Assembly: GCA_027046965.1 (NCBI GenBank)
Contig: JALTWR010000017.1
Span: forward strand, 1-44,891
Direction of reading: 5' to 3'
Length of the DNA stretch: 44,891 nucleotides
Origin: Candidatus Altimarinota bacterium
GTDB taxonomy: Bacteria; Patescibacteriota; Gracilibacteria; Absconditabacterales; Absconditicoccaceae
Part shown: positions 1 through 10,313 of the stretch, piece after piece
Position numbering within the stretch: the stretch's first letter is position 1
How the letters are laid out: each line of letters opens with the position of its first letter
Made by a program: the position numbers and the translations under genes
The notes under the pieces: generated by a model
Database searches by the model: none
Told to the model about the DNA's origin: nothing
The model's input: only the letters and a program-made list of their open reading frames with translations

Positions 1-173
1 TTTATAAACTCTTCTTCAATATTTTCTTTTCAAATAATTCAATTTAACAAATTCAAAGCATCTTCTATTTGCTGAACATTATTTTTAATCTTTTTAAAAT
101 CACAAAAGTAAGACCAGGTAAAGATAGAAGGTTGGAGAGTAGAAACGAGAGTTTGGAAAGAAAAATATAACAT
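1..173 (-). CDS. DpnII/MboI-type GATC restriction endonuclease, N-terminal 57 residues (cut by window edge)
   Basis: Only the first 57 codons are in the window; the gene runs off the left edge. The translation (start MLYFSFQTLVSTLQPSIFTW) resembles the start of R.DpnII as I remember it: a VSTLQPSIFTW segment, an aromatic/DF segment, then LNLLNGIIGKENIEEEF, which lines up with LNIMNSLIGSKNIQEDF. Both glycines in NGIIGK are written TGA, so the gene is adapted to code 25, unlike the two genes upstream of it. Family knowledge: such enzymes cut unmethylated GATC and pair with a Dam-type methylase, which is present at 4619-5572 on the same strand. The ATG lies 8 bases after the res stop with no clear Shine-Dalgarno. 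Whether the rest of the gene is intact cannot be seen. Confidence 0.8.
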
Positions 174-181
174 ATTATTAA

Positions 182-2494
182 CTAAAAATTTAAATATTCC
201 CAATCTTCCGGTTTTTCTCTGAATGAAAAATATTCTTTTTTACTATTAATTCTAAAATGTTGCCCTTCTTTAATTATCAAACCACCAAAAAGATTCTTCC
301 CTTTTTTATTCTCTTCTTCTATATATTTTTGTAATGCTTCTGCTTTAAGTTTATTATTTTCTTCTCTATCACCACTTGCTTTTGTATCAAAAATTCCTAA
401 TCTACCATCTTTAAACATAACTAAAAAATCAGGTTGAAAAGTAGAAAAATCATTATATTTAATTCCGAAATTACTTCTCATGTGTTCATTTCCATTCTGC
501 CACCACCAAAGAATTTTATCTTCTTTTTGCTCTAAAAACTCTACAAATTCTTTCTCAATAGTACTATCAAAATTCAAATAAACCTTTTTATTGGTTGGAG
601 AAACATAAAGAGAAAACTTATAATCAAATGGCTTATAGATATATGGATTGTAATTTCTTGTTTCTTCTATTTCCCATTGTTCGTTCCATTCCTCCAATTC
701 TTCCATCTTCTTTTTGTTTTCTTCTTCTTTAATTGGTTTGTATTCTCTTATAGCTTTATCAAATAATTTAGAAAATATATCTGCATTATTTAAAACAATA
801 TTTTGAATATAGACTATTCCATTACTTGCTAAATTTATATTAAGATATTTTTTAAACCATCTATATAATGCTTGTTTAACTGTTGGGATTGATCTTTTAG
901 GAGCAAAACCATTAAGATTTATTTTTATAAGATTCTCAAAAATATAATAAAGATCTTCTTGTGATAGATTAGCTTTAATTGTTTGTTCTGAAATTATTTT
1001 GTTTTCGGTTAATTGATCAAAAGATTTAGTATCTAATTCTTTATTCAAAATAATCTCATCTTGGTTTTCTAATCCTTCTATATTTATTTTCTTCTTTAGT
1101 TTTTCTCTATTTTCGTTATAAGTGTTGAATTCGAATTTATTTTTCTCTATATCAAAAAATTCGCAGAAAACATCTTCTAAAACACTATAAAATGAAGACG
1201 TGATGTCCCCAAAATCGACTCTTTGTCTATAATAAGACCTTAATTTTAAAGGCTTATATATATCTTTTCTCTTAACAAATATTGATTTTATTATATTTGG
1301 GTTATAAGTTTCTTTTTTAACTTCTATACTTTTTACATTTGTATAAACATAACCTTTATTTAATATTTCATTTTTATAATGCTTTGCCTCTGGCATTCTT
1401 AAAATTCTACCAACCGTTTGAATTTCAAAGACAATACTTTTAATTTCTCTAAATCTAACCAAGATTTGAGCTCTTGGACAATCCCAACCAGTGTCTATTG
1501 CCTGTTTAAATATTAAAAATTCAACTTCACTTTCATTAGGGGTTACAAACTCTTTTTCATTATTAACTTTCTCTTCACTTAACCACACCGCTAATTTGTG
1601 ATTATCATAAGTTATACCTTTTGATGCCAAAAAGTTTTCAACAAACGCTTTTTTGTCTTCCCCCGCTTCGCCAGTAGGAATTTGAATTAAAACCAATGGA
1701 TTTACCTTGGAACCCTCTTGTTCATATAACTGCTTTAGTTGTTGTCTTTTTTGAAGAGCCGCTTCTAAAATCAATTCTTGAGAAGTTATTTCGTCATCGC
1801 TTATTTGATCAATATTTTCATTAATTACAATTTCCTTTTTTATCATGCCTTCCTCAATAACATCATTAGGTTGAACTACTACCTTTTCATTATATTCTCC
1901 CTCTCTTAAAACAGGGGTTGCACTCATTTCTATTGTTAAATCTGGTTGAATGACTTCATCTCTTAATTCTTTAGCTCTTTCACTTGTAGCATTTGAATGG
2001 CTTTCATCAATAACCATAATTATTGTTTTTCCTTCTTCTCTCGTATTTCTGATAACCTCTCTAAAATTCCACTTTTCACTATCTTTCATTAAAATATTTT
2101 TCCATTCTCCTGTTTGTTTATCTTTTGTTCTTAACTTCTCCCAATTAACAACAACTACTTCATTTTTATCTATTGAATCTTTAGAACCAAAATATTCTTG
2201 CTCTAATAAATGAACTTCTGGGAAACCTTGAAATTCTTTCTTTAAAGAATCATAAGATTGAATATGTAAATTACCTTTTCCTATACTAATCCACAAAAAG
2301 ACTAAATCTTTATCTTCTAATTCATCAACAATCTGTTCAATATATTTAGACATCATAAAAGTTTTTCCACTTCCCGTTGGGGACTGAAAAACAATAGTCT
2401 TCTTGTCTAGATTTTTCTCAAAAAGTAATTTTGTTTTTATGATTAACTCTCCAATAGCTTTTTCTTGATATCTTTTTAGTTCTTTTATTGCCAT
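182..2494 (-). CDS. res: Type III restriction enzyme, helicase/nuclease subunit (Res)
   Basis: A 770-residue protein with superfamily 2 helicase motifs in order: Walker A SPTGSGKT (38-45), motif II DESH (163-166), SATP (191-194), and motif VI QTVGRILRMP around residue 365. Near the C-terminus QPDFLVMF followed by GIFDTKA fits the PD-(D/E)xK nuclease signature. Known role: with Mod it translocates on DNA and cuts near two inversely oriented unmethylated sites, using ATP. It is somewhat shorter than the EcoP15I-type subunit (about 970). The gene starts 10 bases after mod ends, so the two form one operon. It contains no TGA and ends in TAG, so it reads the same in code 11 and code 25. Tryptophan is TGG and glycine GGN, which suggests an origin outside the code-25 lineage. 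Confidence 0.93.
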   Translation of the reverse strand: MAIKELKRYQEKAIGELIIKTKLLFEKNLDKKTIVFQSPTGSGKTFMMSKYIEQIVDELEDKDLVFLWISIGKGNLHIQSYDSLKKEFQGFPEVHLLEQEYFGSKDSIDKNEVVVVNWEKLRTKDKQTGEWKNILMKDSEKWNFREVIRNTREEGKTIIMVIDESHSNATSERAKELRDEVIQPDLTIEMSATPVLREGEYNEKVVVQPNDVIEEGMIKKEIVINENIDQISDDEITSQELILEAALQKRQQLKQLYEQEGSKVNPLVLIQIPTGEAGEDKKAFVENFLASKGITYDNHKLAVWLSEEKVNNEKEFVTPNESEVEFLIFKQAIDTGWDCPRAQILVRFREIKSIVFEIQTVGRILRMPEAKHYKNEILNKGYVYTNVKSIEVKKETYNPNIIKSIFVKRKDIYKPLKLRSYYRQRVDFGDITSSFYSVLEDVFCEFFDIEKNKFEFNTYNENREKLKKKINIEGLENQDEIILNKELDTKSFDQLTENKIISEQTIKANLSQEDLYYIFENLIKINLNGFAPKRSIPTVKQALYRWFKKYLNINLASNGIVYIQNIVLNNADIFSKLFDKAIREYKPIKEEENKKKMEELEEWNEQWEIEETRNYNPYIYKPFDYKFSLYVSPTNKKVYLNFDSTIEKEFVEFLEQKEDKILWWWQNGNEHMRSNFGIKYNDFSTFQPDFLVMFKDGRLGIFDTKASGDREENNKLKAEALQKYIEEENKKGKNLFGGLIIKEGQHFRINSKKEYFSFREKPEDWEYLNF
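185..195. repeat. Left copy of an 11-bp direct repeat bounding the mod-res cassette
   Basis: AAAATTTAAAT lies over the last codons of res. The same 11 bases in the same orientation occur at 4595-4605, just upstream of mod. The two copies sit at the two edges of the inserted cassette. The sequence is pure A/T in an AT-rich genome, so chance is not excluded; the placement is what makes it notable. Confidence 0.45.
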
Positions 2495-2504
2495 TTTACT
2501 ATTT

Positions 2505-4583
2505 TTAAATATTAAACTTTTCTATTAAAAACTTAACATGTCTATAAAAACTTTTTACCTGCTCTAAAGTGTATTCATCGTATTCACCGTGTGAAGCATG
2601 GTTTCCTATTGCTAAATAAGTTTGATTTTCTTGCCATTCTACTTGTGATAAAACATTTTGAGCTTTTAAAATATCGTTTAAATTTGATATTTTTATCTCC
2701 TTTCCTTTATCATTCAAAATACTTATTTGATTTAATTGAGCAATTTTTTGTAAAAGTTTTTCTAAAACGACTCTCAATATTTTTGCTCCTGTATCCTTAT
2801 CTTCATTCTCAAAAATTTGTTTTTTGGCTTTTTCTAAATCAATAAAAATTGTTTCTGTTCTGACTGGTATATTCATTTTAACTAATTGGCTATATATGTC
2901 CAATATCTTCTGCGGGATCGGCTCTATTGTAAAATCTTCTAATTCTGAAAATAGGGATTTATCTACTTTGTTATCAATAGAAAACATGTAAATAATTTTT
3001 TTGCTTTTCAACTTTTTAAGCTCTTTTAGAAATTCATTAAAACTATCATCAATAAAATTGTAATAAATACATAAAAATCTATCCTTTTTGTTGGAAGAAA
3101 ATATTTTATAATCTTCGCCTTCTTTTTCTAGGTTATATATATTTTCTTTTACACAAAGCATTTCTGTTGATTTTTGAGTAAGATCAACTTTTACTTGATC
3201 TCTATTTTTAGACTTTTTAATTAAAGAAGTTTTGAAATATTGGAGATTTCCACCTAAACCTTCTATCCATTCCCCATTACCGTTTTTTCTGTAGCCTTTT
3301 ATCACATTTTGTAATCTTGGATAACAAACTTCTGTTGCAATGTTACCTTCATTATTTGTAACTAAAATAAATTTTCTATTTCCTCCATCTTCTTTATTTA
3401 ATTCTAAAACTGCATGACCTGTTGTTCCCGAACCCGCAAAAAAATCTAGAATAATTGAATCTTTTTTTGTAGAGATAAATATTATGTACTTTAATAGTTC
3501 TAAAGGTTTAGGAGTTTCAAAAATACTTTCAGTAATATTTACATTTAATATCTGTTTTAACAATGCAGAAGCAGATTTATTACTTCCAATATTATTATAC
3601 AGAGTGTGGTTTCTGATGGTTGCCACTTTATTTGCGTATTTCTTAAGATTAATAATTTTATCTTTCCCCTTAAAAACGAATTTTCCTACAATATACCATT
3701 CCTTGTTATTATACAATACTTTTTTAGCATATTTTTTATAAATATCTATAAATGACATATTGGCAGAAATGTCTCCCATCATTTTTTTAACAGACGTAAT
3801 ATCTTTTGCCCATTTTCTTTTAAATCTTTTACTTCCATCAATTGAAGGAATTTCATACTTAAAACCACCATTTCTAACAGTAAAATCTTGAGTAGACCAA
3901 GCGCCATCAGGATCATTATCTAAATTAATAAAATTCTTAGTGTTGTTTGGTAATTCATTAAAACTTAATAGCTCTTTTCTTTTGGAATATATCAAGATAT
4001 AATCATGTCTAATATCAAAGTATTTTGCCATTGCCCTTGTAGCACCTGTTTGCCTAATAAAATTAGCAACAAAATTCTCTTCTCCAAAAATCTTATCCAT
4101 TAATAATTTTAATTGATACAGTTCATGATCATCAATAGATATAAAAATCACTCCATCATCTTTTAATAGCTCTTTTGCTAACCTTAATCTTTTTTCCATG
4201 AAATTAAGCCACTTGCTATGTCTATAACCATCATTTTTATCAACATATCTATCATTATATTTCCATTCATTTGCTTTACCAGTATTATAAGGCGGATCAA
4301 TATAAATAACATCAATCTTTCCTTTATGAGTATAATTAAGAACAGTTAAAGCATGATAATTATCTCCCTCAATTAAGATATTATCATCACTATCATCTGT
4401 TTTTATCTCTTTACTTTTGACTCTTTTTAAGACAGGCAAATGATTTTTACAGTCTAAAACAACCTTCTCAGGTTCCCTTTCACTATCCCAAACAAGTCCG
4501 TATTTTTTATTTTTTAATTCTATTTCTTGTTTTTCTATTATTCTTAAGAGTTCTTCTTTTGATAAGTGATAATATTTATTCAT
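2505..4583 (-). CDS. mod: Type III DNA-methyltransferase (Mod), adenine-N6, beta class
   Basis: A 692-residue methylase and specificity subunit. The catalytic motif IDPPYNTGK is at residues 95-103 and the SAM-binding motif FFAGSGTTGH at 381-390. That order (DPPY before FxGxG) defines the beta class typical of type III Mod. The stretch between them, about 200-350, should hold the target recognition domain; the site is not predictable from sequence alone. An N-terminal coiled segment (1-30) and the long C-terminal region (400-692) fit Mod dimerisation parts. It has no TGA and ends in TAA. It follows the Dam gene by 35 bases and precedes res by 10. The nearby code-25 genes use TGA freely, so this gene stands out from its surroundings. 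Confidence 0.95.
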   Translation of the reverse strand: MNKYYHLSKEELLRIIEKQEIELKNKKYGLVWDSEREPEKVVLDCKNHLPVLKRVKSKEIKTDDSDDNILIEGDNYHALTVLNYTHKGKIDVIYIDPPYNTGKANEWKYNDRYVDKNDGYRHSKWLNFMEKRLRLAKELLKDDGVIFISIDDHELYQLKLLMDKIFGEENFVANFIRQTGATRAMAKYFDIRHDYILIYSKRKELLSFNELPNNTKNFINLDNDPDGAWSTQDFTVRNGGFKYEIPSIDGSKRFKRKWAKDITSVKKMMGDISANMSFIDIYKKYAKKVLYNNKEWYIVGKFVFKGKDKIINLKKYANKVATIRNHTLYNNIGSNKSASALLKQILNVNITESIFETPKPLELLKYIIFISTKKDSIILDFFAGSGTTGHAVLELNKEDGGNRKFILVTNNEGNIATEVCYPRLQNVIKGYRKNGNGEWIEGLGGNLQYFKTSLIKKSKNRDQVKVDLTQKSTEMLCVKENIYNLEKEGEDYKIFSSNKKDRFLCIYYNFIDDSFNEFLKELKKLKSKKIIYMFSIDNKVDKSLFSELEDFTIEPIPQKILDIYSQLVKMNIPVRTETIFIDLEKAKKQIFENEDKDTGAKILRVVLEKLLQKIAQLNQISILNDKGKEIKISNLNDILKAQNVLSQVEWQENQTYLAIGNHASHGEYDEYTLEQVKSFYRHVKFLIEKFNI

Positions 4584-4594
4584 ACTGATTTATT

Positions 4595-4605
4595 AAAATT
4601 TAAAT
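4595..4605. repeat. Right copy of the 11-bp direct repeat bounding the mod-res cassette
   Basis: The second copy of AAAATTTAAAT lies in the 35-base gap between the Dam stop and the mod start. Joining the two copies by deleting the intervening 4.4 kb would leave a normal short dam-to-endonuclease spacer. That is the arrangement expected before the type III genes arrived. Confidence 0.45.
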
Positions 4606-4618
4606 TTCTTCAGTTCTA

Positions 4619-5572
<954 letters not shown>

Positions 5573-5624
5573 GTTTTTTGAAGTTTCAAAATAATCAATT
5601 TAGTTGCTCTCAACTTTCTTATTT

Positions 5625-5652
5625 ATATTATCAAAGCCCTATTGAAATTCAA
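5625..5652 (-). promoter_or_regulatory. Candidate promoter of the restriction-modification operon
   Basis: Read on the minus strand: TTGAAT, a 16-base spacer, then TAATAT, with the Dam ATG about 50 bases downstream. It lies just after the terminator at 5665-5682, so it would start transcription of dam, mod, res and the endonuclease independently of the FtsL-like gene. Confidence 0.5.
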
Positions 5653-5664
5653 TTCAATCAAAAA

Positions 5665-5682
5665 ACCCCGCCGAAGCGGGGT
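5665..5682 (-). terminator. Strong Rho-independent terminator
   Basis: A perfect 7-bp GC-rich stem, ACCCCGC / GCGGGGT, closes a four-base tetraloop-like turn (TTCG on the minus strand) and is followed on the minus strand by a run of six T. It ends the FtsL-like transcription unit 27 bases after its stop. This is the strongest terminator in the window. Confidence 0.93.
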
Positions 5683-5708
5683 AAAGATATTTTAATTTAG
5701 TTTTTGTT

Positions 5709-6080
5709 TTACTCATTCAATGAGATTTCCTGTTCTACAGGCAAATACACAATATTATGTTTGATCTCAATATTTTGAATTTCTACAAAATTTCTAAACT
5801 CTATAGAATCTCTCTTTTCCTTTTCTTTTTTAATAATTTTTAAATTTAAAATATTATAATCAAATTTTATATCTTCCAACTGATTCATCTCTTCCCTCAA
5901 AAAATATCCTTTGGTAGAAGAACTATTGACCAAAAAACCATAAAGTCCAATCGAAAGAATAGCTAAAATCGAAGCTATCCCAAACTTAAAAAGCTCTACA
6001 AGCTGAACTGATAGCTTAAATTTTTTCCTTAATTCTATATATTTACTTGCCACAGATCTACTAAAAGCTATTTTATTCAT
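5709..6080 (-). CDS. Small bitopic membrane protein, FtsL/DivIC-like by position and topology
   Basis: A 123-residue protein: a basic cytoplasmic N-terminus (1-30, many K/R), one membrane helix at about 32-52 (KFGIASILAILSIGLYGFLV), then a charged stretch rich in heptad-like hydrophobics (60-105) that could form a coiled coil. It lies directly downstream of rsmH on the same strand, the usual place of ftsL in bacterial division clusters. FtsL sequences are poorly conserved, so the name rests on position and topology. It has its own candidate promoter (6108-6135) and a strong terminator. No in-frame TGA is present, which is unremarkable for so short a gene. Confidence 0.6.
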   Translation of the reverse strand: MNKIAFSRSVASKYIELRKKFKLSVQLVELFKFGIASILAILSIGLYGFLVNSSSTKGYFLREEMNQLEDIKFDYNILNLKIIKKEKEKRDSIEFRNFVEIQNIEIKHNIVYLPVEQEISLNE

Positions 6081-6107
6081 TAGTTCCCAAGGTGGTTAAA
6101 CGCTTTC

Positions 6108-6135
6108 AATATAATCAAAAACGACTCTATGTCAA
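6108..6135 (-). promoter_or_regulatory. Candidate promoter of the FtsL-like gene
   Basis: Minus strand: consensus TTGACA, a 16-base spacer, then TATATT. The predicted transcript start is about 20 bases before the ATG at 6080, so the leader is very short. The gap to rsmH (153 bp) has no other recognisable feature. Confidence 0.6.
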
Positions 6136-6233
6136 AAGTTTGTTAAAAATTATACTGGACATATTTTAAAATAAAAATTATAAGATATAGCAAACACAAA
6201 TATATTCTAAAAAAGAAATTGACAGTTTGCAAA

Positions 6234-7106
6234 TTATATTCTTTGCACAATTCTCATCTTTGCACTTCTTGCAGCTTTATTATCTTTTATTTCTTCCCAA
6301 GTAGGTTTAATGACCTTTTTAGTACTAATTTTAATTTTACCCTGTGTAGCTAAATCCTTAAATACATTTTTTACTATTCTATCTTCTCAGCTATGATAAC
6401 TAATGATAGCCAATCTACCTCAAGCCCTCAAAAACTCACTAAATTTTTGCAGAAAAATTTCCAACTCTCTAAGCTCATCATTAACCATAATCCTTAAAGC
6501 TTGAAAAATAATTACCGCTTTTTTTTCACCTAAACCTAAATCATTCAAAAATTGCTTAAATTCTAGCGTTGTTTTCAGAGGATTTTTTCTCCATTGATCT
6601 AAAATTTCTTTGGCCAACCACTTAGAAAATTTAGGCCCAAAATCTCCATACTTCATAAATCCCCTAGATAAATAATCAAAGTCTCGACTTTTAATCGCCT
6701 GCCATAGAGGTCTTCAACTACTTCTATCAAATCTCATATCCAATTCTCCTTCTCATTTAATACTAAATCATCTATCAAAATCTTTAAAATGCTCCATATT
6801 AACGCCTAAATCCAAAAGCATAAAATCAACTTTTTGATTTCATAAAATCTTGTCTAATTGAGCATAACTTCAATTAATAAACTCAATCTTATCTGCAAAA
6901 TTTGATAATCTTGCTTTAGCTTTTTCCAAAATCTCACTATCCCTATCAACTCCATACCACTTTTTTATATCTCATCTTTTTTTCAAAATAGCTTTAGTAT
7001 GCCCTCAGTGTCACAAGGTTCCATCAAATCCGATTTCAAGTTTAGAAGGTAACCGTTCTAAAACTTCCTTTAACAAAACCGGTTGATGGTAATCACCAAA
7101 ATTCAT
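6234..7106 (-). CDS. rsmH: 16S rRNA (cytosine-1402-N4)-methyltransferase RsmH
   Basis: A 290-residue protein opening [19 protein letters not shown], the typical RsmH (MraW) start, followed by GFDGTLWHGGHTKAIL (SAM site), DFMLLDLGVNMEHF, RGFSIKGEGELDMRFD and AGGRLAIISYHSGEDRIVKN, all family signatures. The C-terminus KPTWEEIKDNKAARSAKMRI also matches (the usual P-x-x-E-E-x-x-x-N-x-R-x-R-S-A-x-L-R). Several of the conserved glycines are TGA. RsmH methylates C1402 in the P site of the small subunit with SAM. The start is the ATG that overlaps the secA stop by one base (TAATG), so translation is probably coupled to secA. Confidence 0.97.
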
Positions 7107-10100
7107 TATATATACTTTCAATGACATTTTTTAAATTTTTTGCCACTACCACATGGGCAGGGATCATTTGGTCCTACATTTTTGAAGTCCAAATGAGAAG
7201 TACCATCATCCAATGTAGATTCCACAAAATTTTCTATCACCTCGATGCCATCATCCTGATCTTGTTTTTCTTCCTGAGGCGTTTTTTTAGATGAAGGCGT
7301 AGGCATAGACGCAGCCTGCTGAGCGCCTTGTTGTAAAATATTTATCACTCCAGGTCTTCAACTTGTTCATTCCGTTGTATCAGATAATTCTGAGTGCTGT
7401 TGAGCTAAAAATGAAAAGTCTGTTTTAAAAGTGCGGGATAAAAATTCCTTCCTAATAGCAGACAAGAGCTTTTGGAACTTGTTAAAGGCTTCTTTTTTGT
7501 AAATAACTAATGGATCCTGTTGAGCATACCCATAAAGAGAAACCTTATCCCTTAAATATTGCATATCATCAATATGATCAATCCAATATCTATCAATTAC
7601 ATTTAAATATATCCTTTTTAAAAGTCCAGACAGTCACTCTCTAGGAAGATCTTTAAATTTTTCCTCTAGATTTTTACTTATCTCATCCACTAAAACTTGT
7701 TTGAGCTTTTTGGAATCCTTAATATTTTGGAATTTTTGTAGATCTATATCTATCCCAAATACTTCCTTGATTTGATTAATTAGCTCGTCAGCTTTAAATT
7801 GTTTTAAATCACCATATAAATCCACAATTTCTTGTACCTCTTTATCTATCAAACTTTTAATTTGCGCAAATATCCACTCAACATCTTCTTCCTCTCCAAA
7901 TAAAATTTTATCCCTAAGATCATAAATTCTCTCTCTTTGCTTGGATATCACACTGTCATAATCATATAAGTGACGTCTAATACTATAATGCCATGCTTCC
8001 ATCTGCTTTTGTGCTCTTTCTATATGAGAAGCCAAATACCCTCCATCACTCAGATCCATATCCTTGCCACCAAACTTTGACAATATTCCTTGAATCATAC
8101 CTCATCAAACTTTCCTCATCAATTCATCATCCAAGGCCACAAAGAATTGAGAAACACCGGGATCTCATTGCCTACCTGCACGACCACGAAGCTGGTTGTC
8201 TATACGTCTAGATTCATGCTTTTCGGTACCGAGTATAAACAAGCCATAATGAATATCTATTTTTTCAAGCTGTGGCTCCTCTTCTTTAGCAGGTCTTATT
8301 AAAATTTCAGCAAAAGGGTCCTCTTTTTCCTTTTTTTTCAAATTAAACTTAACTTTTATACTTGTATCTCCAGCAGTAACTCGCTCTCACTTCTCTGCCT
8401 TGATAATATCATCCTCTTTAAAGCCAAACTGCTCTCTCAACGCATCTATAGTAAGCTCAAACTCCTTTTGAGAATATACAACCCCTGAAACACCTTTTCA
8501 TTGCTTAATTTGAGAAGATATCCACTTAGCATAATTTTGAGCCAAGTACTGATTTAATCATGATTCCAATTTAATATCTGTACCACGTCAAGCCATATTA
8601 GTAGCAACAACTACCGATCATTTTTTACCAGCATTAGCCACTATTTGTGCTTCTTGCTCGTGATATTTAGCATTTAATACATAATGAGGTATATTTGCCT
8701 TTCTTAGCAATGAAGATACATATTCAGAAGTATTTATTGAAGATGTACCAATTAGTATCGGCTGTCCTATTTGATGATAAAATTTAATGTTTTTTAAAAC
8801 TTGTTGCCACTTCTGATTTTGGTCAAAAAATACTTTATCGGGCTTATCAACTCTAATTACAGGTTTGTTAGTTGGAATAGAAATTACCTCTAAACCATAT
8901 ATTTTTTCAAACTCTTCACCTTCTGTAGTAGCTGTACCAGTCATTCATGCAAGCTTTTTGTATTGCTTGAAAAAATGCTGATAAGTTATAGTCGCCAAAG
9001 TTTTGGATTCTCTTTGTATTTCAACTCATTCTTTAGCCTCAATTGCCTGATGCAATCACTCAGAATAACGTCTTCCAGGCATCGTACGTCATGTGTGCTC
9101 ATCTACAATCAGAACTTCTCCATCTCTAACAATATAATCTTTATCTTTGAGATACACTGCCTGAGCTTTAAGAGCATTTTCAATATGATGAATCTCTTGA
9201 TATCCTAAATCTCTATATAGATTGTCAACTTTTAATATTTCTTCAAGCTTCTTAATTCCTCTAGAAGTTAGTAAAACAGTCTTTTGTTTTTCATCAATAT
9301 AATAGTCGCATTCCTCTTCAGGCTCGTTTTTATCGTCAGAAAGAAGTTCAGCTAACAAACCTTTTGCCTTTTTCTTTTTACCTTTACAAGGTTGTAGAGC
9401 TTTAACAATTTGAGCGTAATAAACATATTTTTCCGTAGGTTCATCTGAAGGATGAGAAATTATAAGGGGGGTTCTTGCTTCATCTATCAAAATCGAATCA
9501 ACTTCGTCTACAATCGCATAATTCAAAGGACGCCAAATCAAAACCCTTTCTTTCACACTTTTTGCCAAATTGTCTCTAAGATAATCAAATCCGAGTTCTG
9601 AGTTTTCAACATAAGTTATATCCTTTTCATACTCTGCACGCCTTTGTTCCAAAGGAGTAAATTTAGTAACAGATCATACACTTAAACCTAACCAATTGTA
9701 CAAATAACCCATCCATTGAGCATCACGAGCTGCCAGATATTCATTAACTGTTACAATATGCACTCCTTTACCTTCCAAGGCATTAAGATATGCAGGTAAC
9801 GTAGCAACTAATGTTTTACCTTCACCAGTTTTCATCTCCGCAATCTTCCCCTGATGCAATACTATACCACCTATTAATTGGACATCATAAGGGACCATAT
9901 CCCACTTCATTTTTTGGCCTTTAACCTCTATTTCAGTCCCTACTAATCTTTTAGCTGCTTGTTTAACTGCTGCAAAGGCTTCAGGAAGTATATCATCAAG
10001 ACTTTCTCATTTTTGTAATCTTTGCTTAAATTCTTCCGTCTTTGCCTTTATTTGCTCATCTGAAAGGCTATCCCAGCTTTTATCTATCTCATTAATTTTT

Positions 10101-10180
10101 TTAACCAAAGGTAAAATCTTGTTTATCTGACGCTGATTATAATCTCCAGCGATTTTGTTTAATATCCAGCTAACTACCAT
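7106..10180 (-). CDS. secA: Preprotein translocase ATPase SecA
   Basis: A 1024-residue ATPase that drives secreted proteins through SecYEG. Visible: the N-terminal Q-rich start, ATP site MKTGEGKT (about 100), [19 protein letters not shown], the [18 protein letters not shown] motif, [22 protein letters not shown], and the helical scaffold region. At the C-terminus the zinc-binding tail [14 protein letters not shown] contacts SecB or lipids. The final Gly after CH is TGA, so a standard-code reading would stop five codons early and split the gene into many pieces. It is longer than the usual 840-900; one insertion is a lysine-rich stretch ([12 protein letters not shown] region). Promoter candidate at 10219-10246. 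It is coupled to rsmH. Confidence 0.98.
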
Positions 10181-10218
10181 TAAAGTTTTTTGAACAATCT
10201 AAAACATTGCAAGGATTG

Positions 10219-10246
10219 ATTGTAATCATTTGCATACAAAAAGCAA
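10219..10246 (-). promoter_or_regulatory. Candidate secA promoter
   Basis: Minus strand: TTGCTT, a 16-base spacer, then TACAAT, about 40 bases before the secA ATG. It lies in the 133-bp gap between secA and the glycosidase gene. Confidence 0.5.
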
Positions 10247-10313
10247 TGAAGAAAAATCTGATTTTATATGCTTCAAAATAACAATATTAAGTTATCACAA
10301 AATATAGCTACAC

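Noticed and set aside
182-4583. Alternative view that the type III genes lack TGA by chance
   Set aside because: Neighbouring genes carry about 2 TGA per 100 codons, so zero in about 1460 codons is not expected by chance.
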